The notes: a model not told the origin generated them from the sequence alone. A stretch of 64,000 nucleotides of DNA from Gammaproteobacteria bacterium (GCA_030949385.1 JAUZSP010000010.1:90313-154312), one strand, 5' to 3'; positions 37,901 through 47,962 are shown, counted from the first letter of the stretch. Made by a program: numbers and translations.

Positions 37901-39060
37901 GGTACCTCTCCAGCGGCGATGGCGATGGCGGTAAAGGTCTGGTTGATGTGTTGACCGCCCATCTGTTCGCCGTAGGTGGAGAAACCGACCACATTGTGTT
38001 GCAACAAGCTTTGACTAATGTTGCCCAAGATGCCGCTGCTCTTGGCTTCGAGTTGACGCAAGATGCAGTCAAAACCGATGATCAGCTCGGGCTGTTGCAG
38101 ACTGTTTTGCACTGCATTAAGGGCGTTGTTTAGATTTTCCAGCAGATCTCCCTTGAGGGCTTGATGCAGTACGATGCCCGATTCAATGGCGCAGTAGAAC
38201 AGCAGTCCACGGCCTTCGATCACTTGTTGTACGGAGCGGACGTAAATTTGGCTGCCGACTTTGACCACCATGGGGTGATCGGCAAAGGTGTTGGGGCCCA
38301 GTTGATCCACCTCTAGGCCGACGCTGTGAGCGTAAAATTCAGCGGCGGGTTCGGCATCAATTTCCCAGACAATGCGATTTTTTGGATCGGCTTCGGTAAC
38401 CACATGGGAGCTGCCGACTTGGGTAAAGTGTTCTGTTTTAAAGGTTTTAAAACGGCGTTTGCTGTGAATGAGCAGCAACAACGCTCGATTGCTGAGCGCT
38501 TCGCCTTGATAATAGAGCCAGGTTTTTTGAAAATTGATGCCGTCTCCGGCAGAACCACCGATCAGAGGAATGTTGCTCAAACCTTGGTAAATGCCTGCGA
38601 CCAAAACCTCTTCTTGCAGTGAGAGGCCGTCGCTGAGCAGCATGGCGAAGGTATTATCGGCAGCACAGGTTTTTCCGAGTTGGCTTTCAAACTCTGCTCT
38701 GGCGCTGTGGCTGATCTGATCAGCCTGTTTTAAATCAAGTTCGGATAGGTTGTCAAACAGGGCTACTTTGACTTGAAAGTCTTTGCTGGGCAGAGAAAAA
38801 GCGCTGATACTGCCTTCAAGGTAACCACTGGGGCCGATTTCGCCAGCGGTGCTGCACCCGATGACCAGCTGCCGTGGAAAGTGTTTCACAATGGCTCTGG
38901 ACAGCTGTTTTGAATCGTAATGGGGTGAGGCAAACAGCACGATGATGGCGCTGTTATGGCTTTGTAAGCTGTTGGCCAAATCGGATATGGCGTCTTCAGC
39001 TTGGCTAAAATGGCTGACGCTGCGACGAATTCTGTTGGGGGCGTTTGCATCCATATCCAA
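37897..39060 (-). CDS. FIST-domain sensor protein (NosP-like)
   Basis: FIST proteins are cytoplasmic sensors; the NosP subgroup binds haem and nitric oxide and inhibits a partner kinase. The 387-residue product has the N-terminal FIST part ([48 protein letters not shown]) and the FIST_C part ending [19 protein letters not shown]. Haem binding cannot be proved by eye. The stop overlaps the start of the 1328-residue kinase by four bases (ATGA), a strong sign of a functional pair. A second FIST gene with a different hybrid kinase lies at 58717-62046. Ligand could be NO or another small molecule. Confidence 0.88.
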   Translation of the reverse strand: MDMDANAPNRIRRSVSHFSQAEDAISDLANSLQSHNSAIIVLFASPHYDSKQLSRAIVKHFPRQLVIGCSTAGEIGPSGYLEGSISAFSLPSKDFQVKVALFDNLSELDLKQADQISHSARAEFESQLGKTCAADNTFAMLLSDGLSLQEEVLVAGIYQGLSNIPLIGGSAGDGINFQKTWLYYQGEALSNRALLLLIHSKRRFKTFKTEHFTQVGSSHVVTEADPKNRIVWEIDAEPAAEFYAHSVGLEVDQLGPNTFADHPMVVKVGSQIYVRSVQQVIEGRGLLFYCAIESGIVLHQALKGDLLENLNNALNAVQNSLQQPELIIGFDCILRQLEAKSSGILGNISQSLLQHNVVGFSTYGEQMGGQHINQTFTAIAIAAGEVP

Positions 39061-39228
39061 TCTCCAATTATTTTTTAGAGGAGATTCAATAAATGTGCCT
39101 AGGTTTGGAAAGACGTGTCAATGGAAGTAGGCATTTGTCACTTTGATGACTTTTTATTGATGTTGTTGTTCAGCACCCTTAGGTTAGGCTGTGAGTCTGT
39201 ACTCAAATCGAAGAGAAGATAGCTGGTT

Positions 39229-39456
39229 ATGAAAACATCACTGCGCGGTCTACGAGATCATCTACAGGATTATGTTCTACGGGCTAAAGAGGGTGAGGAG
39301 GTGGTGATTACGATGAACAATCATCCGGTGGCGCGTTTGATGCCCTTGGAGGATGAGCATGAACAGCGTTCGCTGTGCAGCGAGCAGTTTTTATCTGAAT
39401 TGGAGATTTTGCAGGAGGCGTTGAGTGTTGACGTTAAAGCTGATAAACCTGCATGA
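39229..39456 (+). CDS. Phd/YefM-type antitoxin, no toxin partner seen
   Basis: A 75-residue protein with the Phd/YefM fold: KTSLRGLRDHLQDYVLRAKEGEEVVITMNNHPVARLMPL, a DNA-binding N-terminus, then an acidic, probably disordered C-terminus that normally wraps a toxin. Only a toxin-like gene could make a complete module, but the following genes on this strand are none of Doc, RelE/YoeB or PIN type, and the 3' end overlaps a convergent gene by 23 bp. It is either a solitary regulator or a remnant of a lost module. ATG 39229 follows GGTT without a clear Shine-Dalgarno. Confidence 0.75.
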   Translation: MKTSLRGLRDHLQDYVLRAKEGEEVVITMNNHPVARLMPLEDEHEQRSLCSEQFLSELEILQEALSVDVKADKPA

Positions 39457-39619
39457 TGGATTTTAATTCAGTTAAAAGCAGGCGGCGTTCTTTGGGGGTT
39501 AAGGTGCGAACTTCTCGCAGTTCTTCGCCTTGTTCAAGACCGGCGATGATGCGGTAGACCTGCTGACAGCCTTGTTGGCAGAACTGTTCGACGTGTTGTG
39601 TTACAGGGCAGATTTCCAT
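39434..39619 (-). CDS. Conserved hypothetical protein, 61 residues
   Basis: A small protein starting MEICPVTQHVEQFCQQGCQQVY with three Cys and ending LLLTELKSIMQVYQL. The ATG at 39619 is preferred over 39634 because GGAGAG sits seven bases before it. It follows the 39635-40153 gene on the same strand directly and is likely its operon partner; its 3' end overlaps the Phd-type gene. I half-recognise it as a short gammaproteobacterial family of unknown function. The Cys pattern does not match a known metal-binding motif. Confidence 0.6.
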   Translation of the reverse strand: MEICPVTQHVEQFCQQGCQQVYRIIAGLEQGEELREVRTLTPKERRLLLTELKSIMQVYQL

Positions 39620-39634
39620 TATTGATCTCTCCAT

Positions 39635-40153
39635 TTATGCCGTTAATGTGGGGAAGGTACTGGCGTAGCGTTCGATCCACTCTTGAGCCGCGCCTTCATA
39701 ACAGAGCTGGCGTCCCTGCTGCTGGTAAACATATTCTCGATAGGTCTCAATGTGGCAGATCTGTTCAATCATACGCAGTCGAAAAGCCTCATTATAACTT
39801 TCGAATCCTACTTGAATGTGAAAGCCACTGTGGTGAGCTTGGGAGTGGGTGACAACCGATTGAAAATAGTGAGTTTTATTTTGAATACGAATGATTAACT
39901 TAAGGTGAGTGTTGTTGTGCAGTGCGGTTGGGTGGTTGAAACAGAGCTGGGGTGAGTCGCAAAGTTGAATCGTTTGAGAGGTGTGTGCCGTAGAATCAAG
40001 CTGTTGGCAATGTAGACTGATGTTGTTTGGGTGTTGGATGATGTTCGCTTGCTGAGAACGCCATGATTGCACCTGATGCGGAGGAATGGGTTGGGGTGAC
40101 GTTGTGATTGCATCGCTAACGGCAGAAAATGACACGGGCAGCTCTCTTTTCAA
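39635..40153 (-). CDS. Hypothetical protein, possibly PilZ-like
   Basis: A product of about 172 residues, starting at TTG 40153 (start uncertain). The middle looks like a beta-barrel segment (LKLIIRIQNKTHYFQSVV, HSGFHIQVGFESYNEAFR) followed by a helix with RMIEQICHIETYREYV and the ending GAAQEWIERYASTFP. That combination recalls PilZ-related proteins with a C-terminal helix, but the RxxxR and D/NxSxxG residues needed for c-di-GMP binding are not clear, so this is a guess. The next gene starts directly after its stop, so the two form an operon. Confidence 0.45.
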   Translation of the reverse strand: MKRELPVSFSAVSDAITTSPQPIPPHQVQSWRSQQANIIQHPNNISLHCQQLDSTAHTSQTIQLCDSPQLCFNHPTALHNNTHLKLIIRIQNKTHYFQSVVTHSQAHHSGFHIQVGFESYNEAFRLRMIEQICHIETYREYVYQQQGRQLCYEGAAQEWIERYASTFPTLTA

Positions 40154-40311
40154 AAATCATAAAAACGGTTGTTTTCTGTTTTCTTCTACTGATATAGTCC
40201 TTTTTTATCAGCAAGTTAAGGAAGGTAATTGACAAATAACTTTAATTGCAAATCCAAATATTTGCGCATATTAGCATATTCTGTTTCAGCAAACTAACTT
40301 TTGGAGTTGTG

Positions 40312-41049
40312 ATGCAATTTGATAGAGCGTTAATCGAGGCCGTTTTGATCAAACGCTACAAACGTTTTTTGGCCGATGTCACGTTGGAAAACGGAGAGGT
40401 GGTTACGGCTCACACGCCCAATACCGGCTCGATGAAAGGCTGCTCAGAGCCGGGTTGTCGAGTGTGGTTGCTGAATTCTGAAAATCCGAAACGCAAATAC
40501 CCACTGGGTTGGGAATTGATCGAGGTCAAAGCCGATGTGTTGGTGGGGATCAATACCCACTTGAGCAACAAATTGGTTAGGGAGGCGATAGAGAACGGAG
40601 TGATCAACGAGCTACAAGCGTATGAAACGATCCGTACCGAGGTGCCTTACGGCGCTGAAAAGAGCCGCATTGATCTGTTGTTGCAACAGGGCGAGCAGCC
40701 CGATTGTTATGTTGAAGTGAAAAACGTCACTTGGGTGGAGGAGGGCATCGCTTATTTTCCCGATGCGGTCAGTGTGCGTGGGCAGAAACATCTGCGTGAG
40801 TTGATGGCGCAGGTGGAGCTGGGCTTTCGGGCTGTGCTGGTGTTTTGTCTGCAACGCAACGATGCCACGGAGGTACGTCCTGCTGATCAGGTCGATCCTG
40901 AATACGGTCGTCTGCTGCGCCACGCGATGGCCGTTGGTGTTGAGGTGTTGGCCTATCAGGCCGATCCGACACCTGAAGGAATCAGTTTGAGCCATGCGGT
41001 GCCGGTGGTGGCTGGTGTTGAATCTACGTTTCACGATCCGTGGTGTTGA
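40312..41049 (+). CDS. sfsA: Sugar fermentation stimulation protein SfsA
   Basis: A 245-residue conserved cytoplasmic protein found in most Proteobacteria. Motifs: VTAHTPNTGSMKGCSEPG, LIEVKADVLVGINTHLSNKLV, RIDLLLQQG, CYVEVKNVTWVEEGIAYFPDAVSVRGQKHLREL. It has an OB-like N-domain and a nuclease-like catalytic region; the exact role is still debated (sugar metabolism regulator, DNA binding). The ATG at 40312 follows TTGGAG with good spacing, so the upstream in-frame extension to 40246 is unlikely. The 3' end overlaps the convergent mltD gene by 26 bp. Confidence 0.94.
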   Translation: MQFDRALIEAVLIKRYKRFLADVTLENGEVVTAHTPNTGSMKGCSEPGCRVWLLNSENPKRKYPLGWELIEVKADVLVGINTHLSNKLVREAIENGVINELQAYETIRTEVPYGAEKSRIDLLLQQGEQPDCYVEVKNVTWVEEGIAYFPDAVSVRGQKHLRELMAQVELGFRAVLVFCLQRNDATEVRPADQVDPEYGRLLRHAMAVGVEVLAYQADPTPEGISLSHAVPVVAGVESTFHDPWC

Positions 41050-42629
41050 CATAAATTTTAAGTCGTTGGCCGAGTTTGAGGTATTTGCCGCGCAGTTTCT
41101 TTTTGTTCCAACGCTGGAGGTCTTGCAGGCGAACTTTAAACCGTTGGCTGATGCTGGCCAGGGAATCGCCGCTGCGTACCGTGTAGGTGAGACGGCGTTT
41201 GGCGGTTTTTTGCAGAGGATGCTGGAAGGTGGCGGGGTTGCCAAAATGGCTGCTGTTTTTTCTTGTGATCCAGACGACCAGTTTTCGGCCTTGGCGTAAG
41301 GAGTCTCCTGGTGCCATGTTATTCCACTTGGCCAGTTGACGGATGCCGACCTTATATTTAAGCGCAATGTCGGAGAAGGTTTCGTTCTTTGCTACCCGAT
41401 GGCTGATTTTTTTGCGCCCTTGGCGCTGTCGATTTTGTTGCTGTTGCAGGCGTTGTTCGCTGCTGAGGGCGTAGTCGCTGAGGTCACGTCGCGCTAGGGG
41501 AATAATCAACATTTTTCCGGCATGGATGCGATGATTTTTTAAATTATTGACCATTTTTAATAAACGGGTAGTGGTGCGGTAACGCTGCGCGATTTTACCC
41601 AGACTCTCTCCTGGTTTGATTTTATGCCGCTGCCAGTTGATGCGTTTTTCGGCTGGAGTAATGGGTTAGCGCGAGCTTGAATTTTTCTACGTTTTGGCTC
41701 GGAATCAGCAGTTCAAAAGGGCCTTTTGGCGGCGTGGCCCAGCGATTAAAAGCGGGGTTGTAGCGGTAAATCTGTTCGATGCTGATGTCGGCCAGTTGCG
41801 CGGCGAGATCAAGGTCCATTTGTGAGCCGATCTGCACGGTGTCTAAAAACGGCTGGTTTTTAATTGCTTCGAGTTGGGTGTTGAATTTTTCTGGCTGGAG
41901 AATGATCTGTTTTAGGGCGAGCATTTTAGGTAGGTAGGAGCGGGTCTCTTTGGGCAGTTTGAGTGACCAAAAATCCGTGTCTTTGCCCTGTTTGCGGTTT
42001 TTGCGCACCGCTCGTCCAACGGTGCCTTCGCCGCTGTTGTAAGCCGCCAGTGCCAGCAACCAATCGCCATTAAAGTAACGGTGCAGGTATTCAAGGTAGT
42101 CGAGTGCCGCACGGGTAGAGGCGATCACATCACGGCGCTGATCCAACCACCAATTTTGTTCTAAACCAAAACGTTTGGCGGTGCCTGGGATCATTTGCCA
42201 CAGCCCGGCGGCGCGTCCGTGGGAGTAGGCAAAGGGGTCGTAGGCGCTCTCCACAATGGGCAGCAGCGCCAATTCGCTCGGTAGGCCACGGGCTTCGACC
42301 TCATTGAGAATGGCGTAGAGATAAGGGTGAGCGCGTTTGCTGACCCGTTTCAGGTAGTTGGGGTGTTGTTTATACCAGTTTAATTCGGCTTGAATGTTCT
42401 CATGTTGGCTGCTAGGCAAGGCAAATCCGGCACGCAGTCGTTGCCACAGATTCTCTGTGGCCTCTGCTTTTTTGCTGTCCTTGGGGGTGTCGATTAACTC
42501 ATAAGCGAGTTGCGGCAGTGCCAGTGGCAGGCGTACCGTGGAGCTGGGTTGCGGCGAAGAGGGTTCAGCAGCGGTGGCGGTTGCACAGAGAGCGAACAGT
42601 AGGCTAAAGAGCTTGATGAAAGTAAACAT
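41024..42629 (-). CDS. mltD: Membrane-bound lytic murein transglycosylase D with LysM repeats, one apparent frameshift
   Basis: MltD cleaves peptidoglycan glycan strands with release of anhydromuropeptides. The first frame (41622-42629) has a signal peptide, the GH23 domain (ALLPIVESAYDPFAYS with catalytic Glu, GLWQMIPGTAKRFGL, ALAAYNSGEGTVGRAV) and the MltD linker. The second frame (41024-41554 and a little before) carries LysM repeats: HKIKPGESLGKIAQRYRT, HRVAKNETFSDIALKYKVG and YTVRSGDSLASISQRFKV. Joining needs one base less around 41663-41665 (a three-G run), which restores ALTITPAEKRINWQRHKI. Expected MltD length is then met, so a sequencing insertion is more plausible than a truncated protein. 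Ends inside the sfsA 3' end. Confidence 0.9.
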
Positions 42630-42651
42630 TGAGATCCTTGGGAATGATGCC

Positions 42652-43278
42652 TCAGGCAGTGAGCAGACGGTCGATCACCTCTAGGCTGATGTGTGCGTTA
42701 TTGTAGTCGATCTCAATCGGCCAATAAGCCCCATTCTGTTCCAAAATCAGGCTGGGAAAGCTGCTGACGTGCATGTGGCGGCAGAGTCGAATTTCTTTTT
42801 CGAGTTGATTTTGGGTTGCGCTGGCATTGAGCTGCTGGGCAAAACGATCTGGGTCCAATGTTAACGCAGTTGCCAGTTCAAGCAGAGTGCTGTCATCGGA
42901 GGGGTTGCGCGCCTGTTGGTAGTAGGCCTTTTGAATCGCTTGAGTCATTAACAGATCGCAGCGAGGGTTTTGGTCGCGCGCGGCAATCACCGCTCGGCAA
43001 GCGGGATAGGTGGAGCGGCGAGGTTGGTTGTTTGTCCAGAAATCAAAGTTAAATTTTTTCTGTGGCAGACGCTGTTCGATCTGTTGCCACGCCTGTTTGA
43101 TCTGCTGCTGGGTTTCAATGGGCATGGCTTGGTCGCTGTCGGGGGCTAACCCGCCGAGCAGGCGCTTGACGTTGATTTGCGGTGGCAGCTGAGTTTGAAT
43201 CTGTTTCCAGACCGTTGTAAAGGCCCAGCACCAACTGCACATGGGGTCGTGAATATAATAGAGCGTTGTCGGTTGCAT
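42652..43278 (-). CDS. DsbA-family thioredoxin-fold protein (FrnE-like)
   Basis: A 208-residue protein with the redox motif CSWC at residues 14-17 near the N-terminus (YYIHDPMCSWCWAF), a helical insertion (about 50-130) and the cis-Pro region (HVSSFPSLILEQNG). There is no signal peptide, so it is probably cytoplasmic, like FrnE-type disulfide isomerases and 2-hydroxychromene-2-carboxylate-isomerase relatives, rather than periplasmic DsbA. The gene lies between mltD (22 bp) and sbcC (5 bp) on the same strand and could be co-transcribed with sbcDC. Confidence 0.85.
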   Translation of the reverse strand: MQPTTLYYIHDPMCSWCWAFTTVWKQIQTQLPPQINVKRLLGGLAPDSDQAMPIETQQQIKQAWQQIEQRLPQKKFNFDFWTNNQPRRSTYPACRAVIAARDQNPRCDLLMTQAIQKAYYQQARNPSDDSTLLELATALTLDPDRFAQQLNASATQNQLEKEIRLCRHMHVSSFPSLILEQNGAYWPIEIDYNNAHISLEVIDRLLTA

Positions 43279-43283
43279 CTGTT

Positions 43284-46200
43284 TTACTCCACCGTATCCA
43301 CAATGCGCAGATGAGAAAACCCATCGCCGTTGCGCTGCACCTGAATCTGAGTGGTGAGGCGGGTTTTGAGCGCCTCAACGTGAGAGATGATGGCGATGGT
43401 GCGGTTGTCGAGGCGCAGATTTTCCAGTGCGCTGAGGGCGATGTCCAAAGTGTGAGCGTCTAAGCTGCCAAAACCTTCATCAATAAAGAGGCTTTCGATG
43501 CGGGTTTTACGTCCGGCTAATTCCGACAGCCCCAAGGCCAAGGCGAGACTGACCAGAAAGGATTCCCCCCCAGAGAGGCTGCTGGTGGGACGCACGCTGC
43601 TGGCTTGGTAGAGGTCAACGATTTCCAGTGCCAGCTCTTCGACGTTTTTCAGTTGAATTTGATAGCGTGGATTGAGTTTGTGCAGATGAAAATTGGCCAG
43701 TTTAATCAGTTGTGCCAAGGTCAAACTCTGGGCGAATTTGGGGAACTTGCTGCCATTGGCGGAACCGATTAGATCGTTGAGCACAAACCAAGGTTGGGCT
43801 GCTTGAGTGAGCTGACTGATTTTTTTCAGTTGTGTCTGTTGGTTGTGGCGTTGTTCCTGATCGGCTTTGAGGAGGGCGTTGATTTCACCGGCGCGTTCTG
43901 ACAATTGGGTCTGCTGCTGTTGTTGCTGTTGGTAATCGAGTTTCAGTTGTTGAGCCGCTTCACCTTGGGGCAGGTTGTAATCGAGCAGTTTATTCAGTTC
44001 GTTGTCTTGGTTTTCCCATAAGGCATCCAGCTTGGATTGTTGTTCCCGCAGTTGGGTCTGTTGCTGGCGCCGTGTTTTGGCTTCGGTTTCTGTCAGTAGG
44101 CTTTGGCGTAACTGTTCCAGATCTTTAAATTGGTGTTGACTGAGTTTTTCTTGCAGCGCTGCTTTTTGCTGTTGCAGCTGAGTTTGCTGGCTGTTGATGC
44201 TGTCGAGATTGGCGTAACAGAGCGCTTGTATTTCAGCCAAGCGCGTTTTGGCCTGTTGTACGCTCTGTTTGCGTTTGTTTGCGTCCGTTAAGGTGATGTC
44301 TGGGGTAACGGGCTGTGTCAGTTGTAGATCACGGTATTGATTCAGTTGCTGTTGCCACTCTTCATCTTCTTGCAGCAGTTGGGAGAGTTCATTGCCGACC
44401 CGTTCCAGCTGGGTTTTGAGGTTTTTCTGGTCTTGCTGTAGTTTGAGTTGTTGCTGTGTCTGTTCGGTGTGGTGTTTGAAACGCTGTTCTAATTCGTCAA
44501 TGACCGGTTGTGTTTGCTCGCTGCCATGAATGGCCACTGTCCAGTTGGCGGTGGTGGCATTGAAATCATCGAGTGCGGTTTGTGATTTTTCCAGTAGAGC
44601 GGCCAGATTGTGTTGGCGCTGTTTCAACTCGTGAGTGTGCAGCTCCAGTTCTTGTTGGTTTTGGCGGCTCTGTTCCTCTTGGCTGCGTTGTTGGGCTAGA
44701 AACAGCAAATATTCTTTCTCAGCTTGCGCCTGATCTTTTTCGACCTGTTTCAGCGTTTCTGCCTGCTGCTTTGCTTTTGTGAGCAGTGCTTGAGTCTCCT
44801 GACACGCCTCCTGTAGAAGTTGAGGCTCGTTGAGGCTCAGAGTGAGGTTTATCTTGTTGGCTTTGCTGCTAAAGCGTTCCGCCAGACCTTTGATGTCGGC
44901 GCGGTTTTTATGCAGTTGTTCGGTCTGATTATTGATTTTATTCTTGCGTTGTTGAAGTTGTTGCTCTGCGGCGGCTTGCTCTTCTGTGGCCTGTTTGAGC
45001 TGTTCTTGTTGTTGCTTTAGAGCCGTTTCTGTCTCTGATTCAGAGGGCAAACTTTGTTCGCTGTAGGGGTGTTCTTGTGCGCCACAGAGGGGGCAAGGTT
45101 GGTTTTCTTGCAACTGTTGACGATGACTGCTCAGGCTTTGAATGGCCAAGGCTTGCTGGTGTTGTAGGGCTTTGTCTTCCAGTCTCTGTTGCTCGTGTTG
45201 GCGTTTTGTCTGGCAGGTTTTAATGTCGGTTTTGTCTTGTTGATAGCCTATTTGGAGCTGTTTCACGCTTTTGAGCAGTTGGGTTTCTGCTTTTCTTAGC
45301 AGACGCGCATCGGCATCGTGATCGGAGAGTTCATCCAGAACGTGCTGCTTTTTTTGTAGGATTTCAATCTGTAGTTGCCAGCTGGTGCTGCTGTGATCAC
45401 CTCGTGCGTGCTGTAATTTTTGTTGGTGTTGTTCCAGTGTGGCAAGCCACTGGTCGCGTTGTTGCTCGGCACTGCTGAGCTGATGTTGCAATTGATGGAG
45501 ATGGCTTTGGCGATGCTGAATGTTTTTTTGCAGCTCTTGAATGCCTTGTAAGCTTTCATCTTGCTGGCGTTGTAAGGAGCGGCACTGCTCCGCTTGTTGG
45601 CGAATTTGGGGCAGTTCTGTTTCGATTTTTACCTCTTGTTGGTGTTCTTGCAGCCAGAGTTGGAGAGTGTCTAGAGTTTGGTTTAGGCTGCTTTGTTCTT
45701 GCGAGAGTTGTTGGCTCTGCTGAGCGGATTGTTGGCGCTGCTGTTCACAGGTTTGGTGAGCTGCGGTGAGGGTGGTTAAGTTCTGTTGGCGAATCTGTTG
45801 CTGTTGTTGTTGCAATGTTTTTTGCTGTTGTAGCAACTCGTGCAGGTTTTTTTCCGCATTTTTGAGTTGTTCTACCTCGTTGCTGAGGGGAGCGGCTTTT
45901 TCATGTTGTGCCAGTTGTTGCAGCTGTGGGTTTAATTCTTTTTGTTCTTGTTGCAACAGCAGTTGTTTTTGTTGCAGTTGTTGCTGTTTTTGTTGCAGCT
46001 CTTGCTGCTGGTGATACTGTTGCAGTTGTTGATGTACGGTTTCCAGCTGTTTTTGATTCTGTTGTTTGGCTGTTAATAGGGTTTGTTTTTCTGTTTCAAT
46101 CTCGTGCTGCTCAAGTTCAGAAAGCAGCTTTACTCCTTCCAAAGCCTGATGAGCTGCGCTGATTTCAGCCTCTTTTTGGCGAGCAAGGTCAAAGGCGGTG

Positions 46201-46754
46201 GTGCTGATTTTGGAGTAGATTTCGGTGCCGGTGATGCGTTCGAGCAAAGCTCCACGTTCATTGGCATCGGCATCTAAAAACTCTTTAAAACGTCCTTGCG
46301 CCAGCAGCACCGAACGTAAAAAACGCGGGTAATCCAGCCCTGTGAGCGCTTCGATGCGTTCGTCTACGGGGCGCAATTTGCTCTCTAAAATATGCCCTTG
46401 TTCATCGCTTAGCTGGCGTTTGGCAGGCTGTATTTTGCCGTCGCTTTTGCCCCGAGCGCGGCGCAGATCCCAGCGAGCATAAAATTGCCCTTCGGCACAT
46501 TCAAACAGCACTTCGGCAAAACACTCGTTGCTGCCGCGTGACATCATTTCACTGGGGTTATTGAGGTTGTTGTAGCGGGCGGCTTTGCCAAACAGGGCCA
46601 GTGTGATGGCGTCCAGCAGGGTGGTTTTGCCCGCGCCAGTGGAGCCGGTGATGGCAAAGATGCCTGCCTCTGCCAGTGGCCCACGGTCGAAGTCGATCTC
46701 AAAAATGCCTACCAAAGAGTTGAGGTTTTTGAATTGCAGGCGCAAAATTTTCAT
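43284..46754 (-). CDS. sbcC: Nuclease SbcCD subunit C (SMC-like ATPase)
   Basis: The ATPase arm of SbcCD, which opens hairpins and cleaves DNA ends. The 1156-residue product has the N-terminal Walker A (ITGSTGAGKTTLLDAI), a very long Gln-rich coiled coil, a zinc hook CPLCG (Cys554 and Cys557) and the C-terminal signature and Walker B (TSSLSGGESFLVSLALALGLSELA, LFIDEGFGSLD). Length is normal for the family. The gene overlaps sbcD by four bases. The high Gln content of the coiled coil gives CAG/CAA-rich DNA but is part of the gene, not an independent repeat. Confidence 0.96.
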   Translation of the reverse strand: MKILRLQFKNLNSLVGIFEIDFDRGPLAEAGIFAITGSTGAGKTTLLDAITLALFGKAARYNNLNNPSEMMSRGSNECFAEVLFECAEGQFYARWDLRRARGKSDGKIQPAKRQLSDEQGHILESKLRPVDERIEALTGLDYPRFLRSVLLAQGRFKEFLDADANERGALLERITGTEIYSKISTTAFDLARQKEAEISAAHQALEGVKLLSELEQHEIETEKQTLLTAKQQNQKQLETVHQQLQQYHQQQELQQKQQQLQQKQLLLQQEQKELNPQLQQLAQHEKAAPLSNEVEQLKNAEKNLHELLQQQKTLQQQQQQIRQQNLTTLTAAHQTCEQQRQQSAQQSQQLSQEQSSLNQTLDTLQLWLQEHQQEVKIETELPQIRQQAEQCRSLQRQQDESLQGIQELQKNIQHRQSHLHQLQHQLSSAEQQRDQWLATLEQHQQKLQHARGDHSSTSWQLQIEILQKKQHVLDELSDHDADARLLRKAETQLLKSVKQLQIGYQQDKTDIKTCQTKRQHEQQRLEDKALQHQQALAIQSLSSHRQQLQENQPCPLCGAQEHPYSEQSLPSESETETALKQQQEQLKQATEEQAAAEQQLQQRKNKINNQTEQLHKNRADIKGLAERFSSKANKINLTLSLNEPQLLQEACQETQALLTKAKQQAETLKQVEKDQAQAEKEYLLFLAQQRSQEEQSRQNQQELELHTHELKQRQHNLAALLEKSQTALDDFNATTANWTVAIHGSEQTQPVIDELEQRFKHHTEQTQQQLKLQQDQKNLKTQLERVGNELSQLLQEDEEWQQQLNQYRDLQLTQPVTPDITLTDANKRKQSVQQAKTRLAEIQALCYANLDSINSQQTQLQQQKAALQEKLSQHQFKDLEQLRQSLLTETEAKTRRQQQTQLREQQSKLDALWENQDNELNKLLDYNLPQGEAAQQLKLDYQQQQQQQTQLSERAGEINALLKADQEQRHNQQTQLKKISQLTQAAQPWFVLNDLIGSANGSKFPKFAQSLTLAQLIKLANFHLHKLNPRYQIQLKNVEELALEIVDLYQASSVRPTSSLSGGESFLVSLALALGLSELAGRKTRIESLFIDEGFGSLDAHTLDIALSALENLRLDNRTIAIISHVEALKTRLTTQIQVQRNGDGFSHLRIVDTVE

Positions 46755-47962
46755 AACGTTTCCTCTTCATGGAGGTGATTTAACAGTTGCTGAAAACATT
46801 CTCTGAGGGTTTCGTGACTGATTCTGCCTTGGTAATGTTCTAAACGATGTTGAAAGACCTCTTCTGGTTGCAGCTCTTCAATGCTGCGATCCGATTCCTT
46901 GAGATGGGTGATGGGTACGGCTTGCCGAGCTAAGCCAATTTTTAAAATCTCCACTTGGCGTTTTTTGGCGCATTCGTGCAGCATTTTCAGATCATTGGTC
47001 GCCAGTTCGCTGTCGGTGAGCACCAGTTCCAACCACGGCGTGAGCTGTTTATCGGGTGTCAGTGCTTCGATCTGTTGCTGCAATTCTGTGGCGCTGCCTT
47101 GCAGAGTGAGCAGACAACGAAAACGCGGAATGGTGATGCCCTGTTGTTCGATTTTGCCTTGCTCGGTGCTAATAATTCGCAGGCTCTTGTCGTGTTTGAT
47201 TTCAGCAAAACTGAGGGGCAGTGGGCTGCCAGAGTAACGGATGGTCTCACAGCCACCAACCTTTTGTGGGCGATGCAGGTGGCCAAGGGCGATGTAGTCA
47301 AAGGCTGTGGGAAATTGAGCGGCGGAGATGCTGCCCAGCGTGCCGATGTGAATGTGGCGTTCGCTGTCGGAGAGGCTGCTGCCGATGGCGGTCAGGTGGC
47401 CGGTGGCGAGCATGGGCGCGTTGTCGTGGTTGCGTTGTTGCAGCTCGCTGGCCAAGGTAGCGTAACTTTGGATGACACCCTGTTTGGTGCGTTGCTCCAT
47501 TTCGTCAAAACGTTCACCTGCCACAGCGCGGCGCAAGTCACGATCACGCAGATAGGGCACGGCAGCGAGCCAGATGCCAGGGTCATGCGGGTTTTGGCTT
47601 TTGATTTGCAATAAGGCATCGTCATGATCGTCGCTTAGAGCACCAACCACATGAATATTAAAGGCTTTGAGCAGCCGTTGTGGTGCTTCCAGGTGTGAGG
47701 CCGAGTCGTGATTTCCCGCCACAATGACCGCTTGGCAGTGACCTAAACTTGAGAGACGACGCAGAAAGTCGTAGTAAAGCCGTTCTGCTTGTCGTGAGGG
47801 ATTGGCGTTGTCGAAGATGTCACCGCAGACCAGCAGCAGTTCAATTTTGTGCTGTTGTAGGGTGTGCAAGAGAAAGTCGAGAAACAGGGCGTGTTCTTGG
47901 TGACGTTCTTGGTCGTAAAAGCGTTGGCCGAGATGCCAATCTGATGTGTGGAGAATTTTCAT
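46751..47962 (-). CDS. sbcD: Nuclease SbcCD subunit D
   Basis: The metallophosphoesterase subunit of SbcCD. The 403-residue product has the five motifs: TSDWHLGQ (Asp, His), LLVCGDIFDNANPS, VIVAGNHDSASHLE, TGHLTAIG, IALGHLHRPQ. Dimeric with SbcC arms, it cuts hairpin and protein-blocked ends, with Mn2+. The ATG at 47962 has GGAG-like bases upstream only weakly (GAAAATT); the start context is normal otherwise. It forms an operon with sbcC through a four-base overlap. Confidence 0.96.
   Translation of the reverse strand: MKILHTSDWHLGQRFYDQERHQEHALFLDFLLHTLQQHKIELLLVCGDIFDNANPSRQAERLYYDFLRRLSSLGHCQAVIVAGNHDSASHLEAPQRLLKAFNIHVVGALSDDHDDALLQIKSQNPHDPGIWLAAVPYLRDRDLRRAVAGERFDEMEQRTKQGVIQSYATLASELQQRNHDNAPMLATGHLTAIGSSLSDSERHIHIGTLGSISAAQFPTAFDYIALGHLHRPQKVGGCETIRYSGSPLPLSFAEIKHDKSLRIISTEQGKIEQQGITIPRFRCLLTLQGSATELQQQIEALTPDKQLTPWLELVLTDSELATNDLKMLHECAKKRQVEILKIGLARQAVPITHLKESDRSIEELQPEEVFQHRLEHYQGRISHETLRECFQQLLNHLHEEETL

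Noticed and set aside
43900..46080. CAG/CAA-rich tract resembling a long trinucleotide repeat or minisatellite
   Set aside because: It is the Gln-rich coiled coil of sbcC, not an independent repeat.
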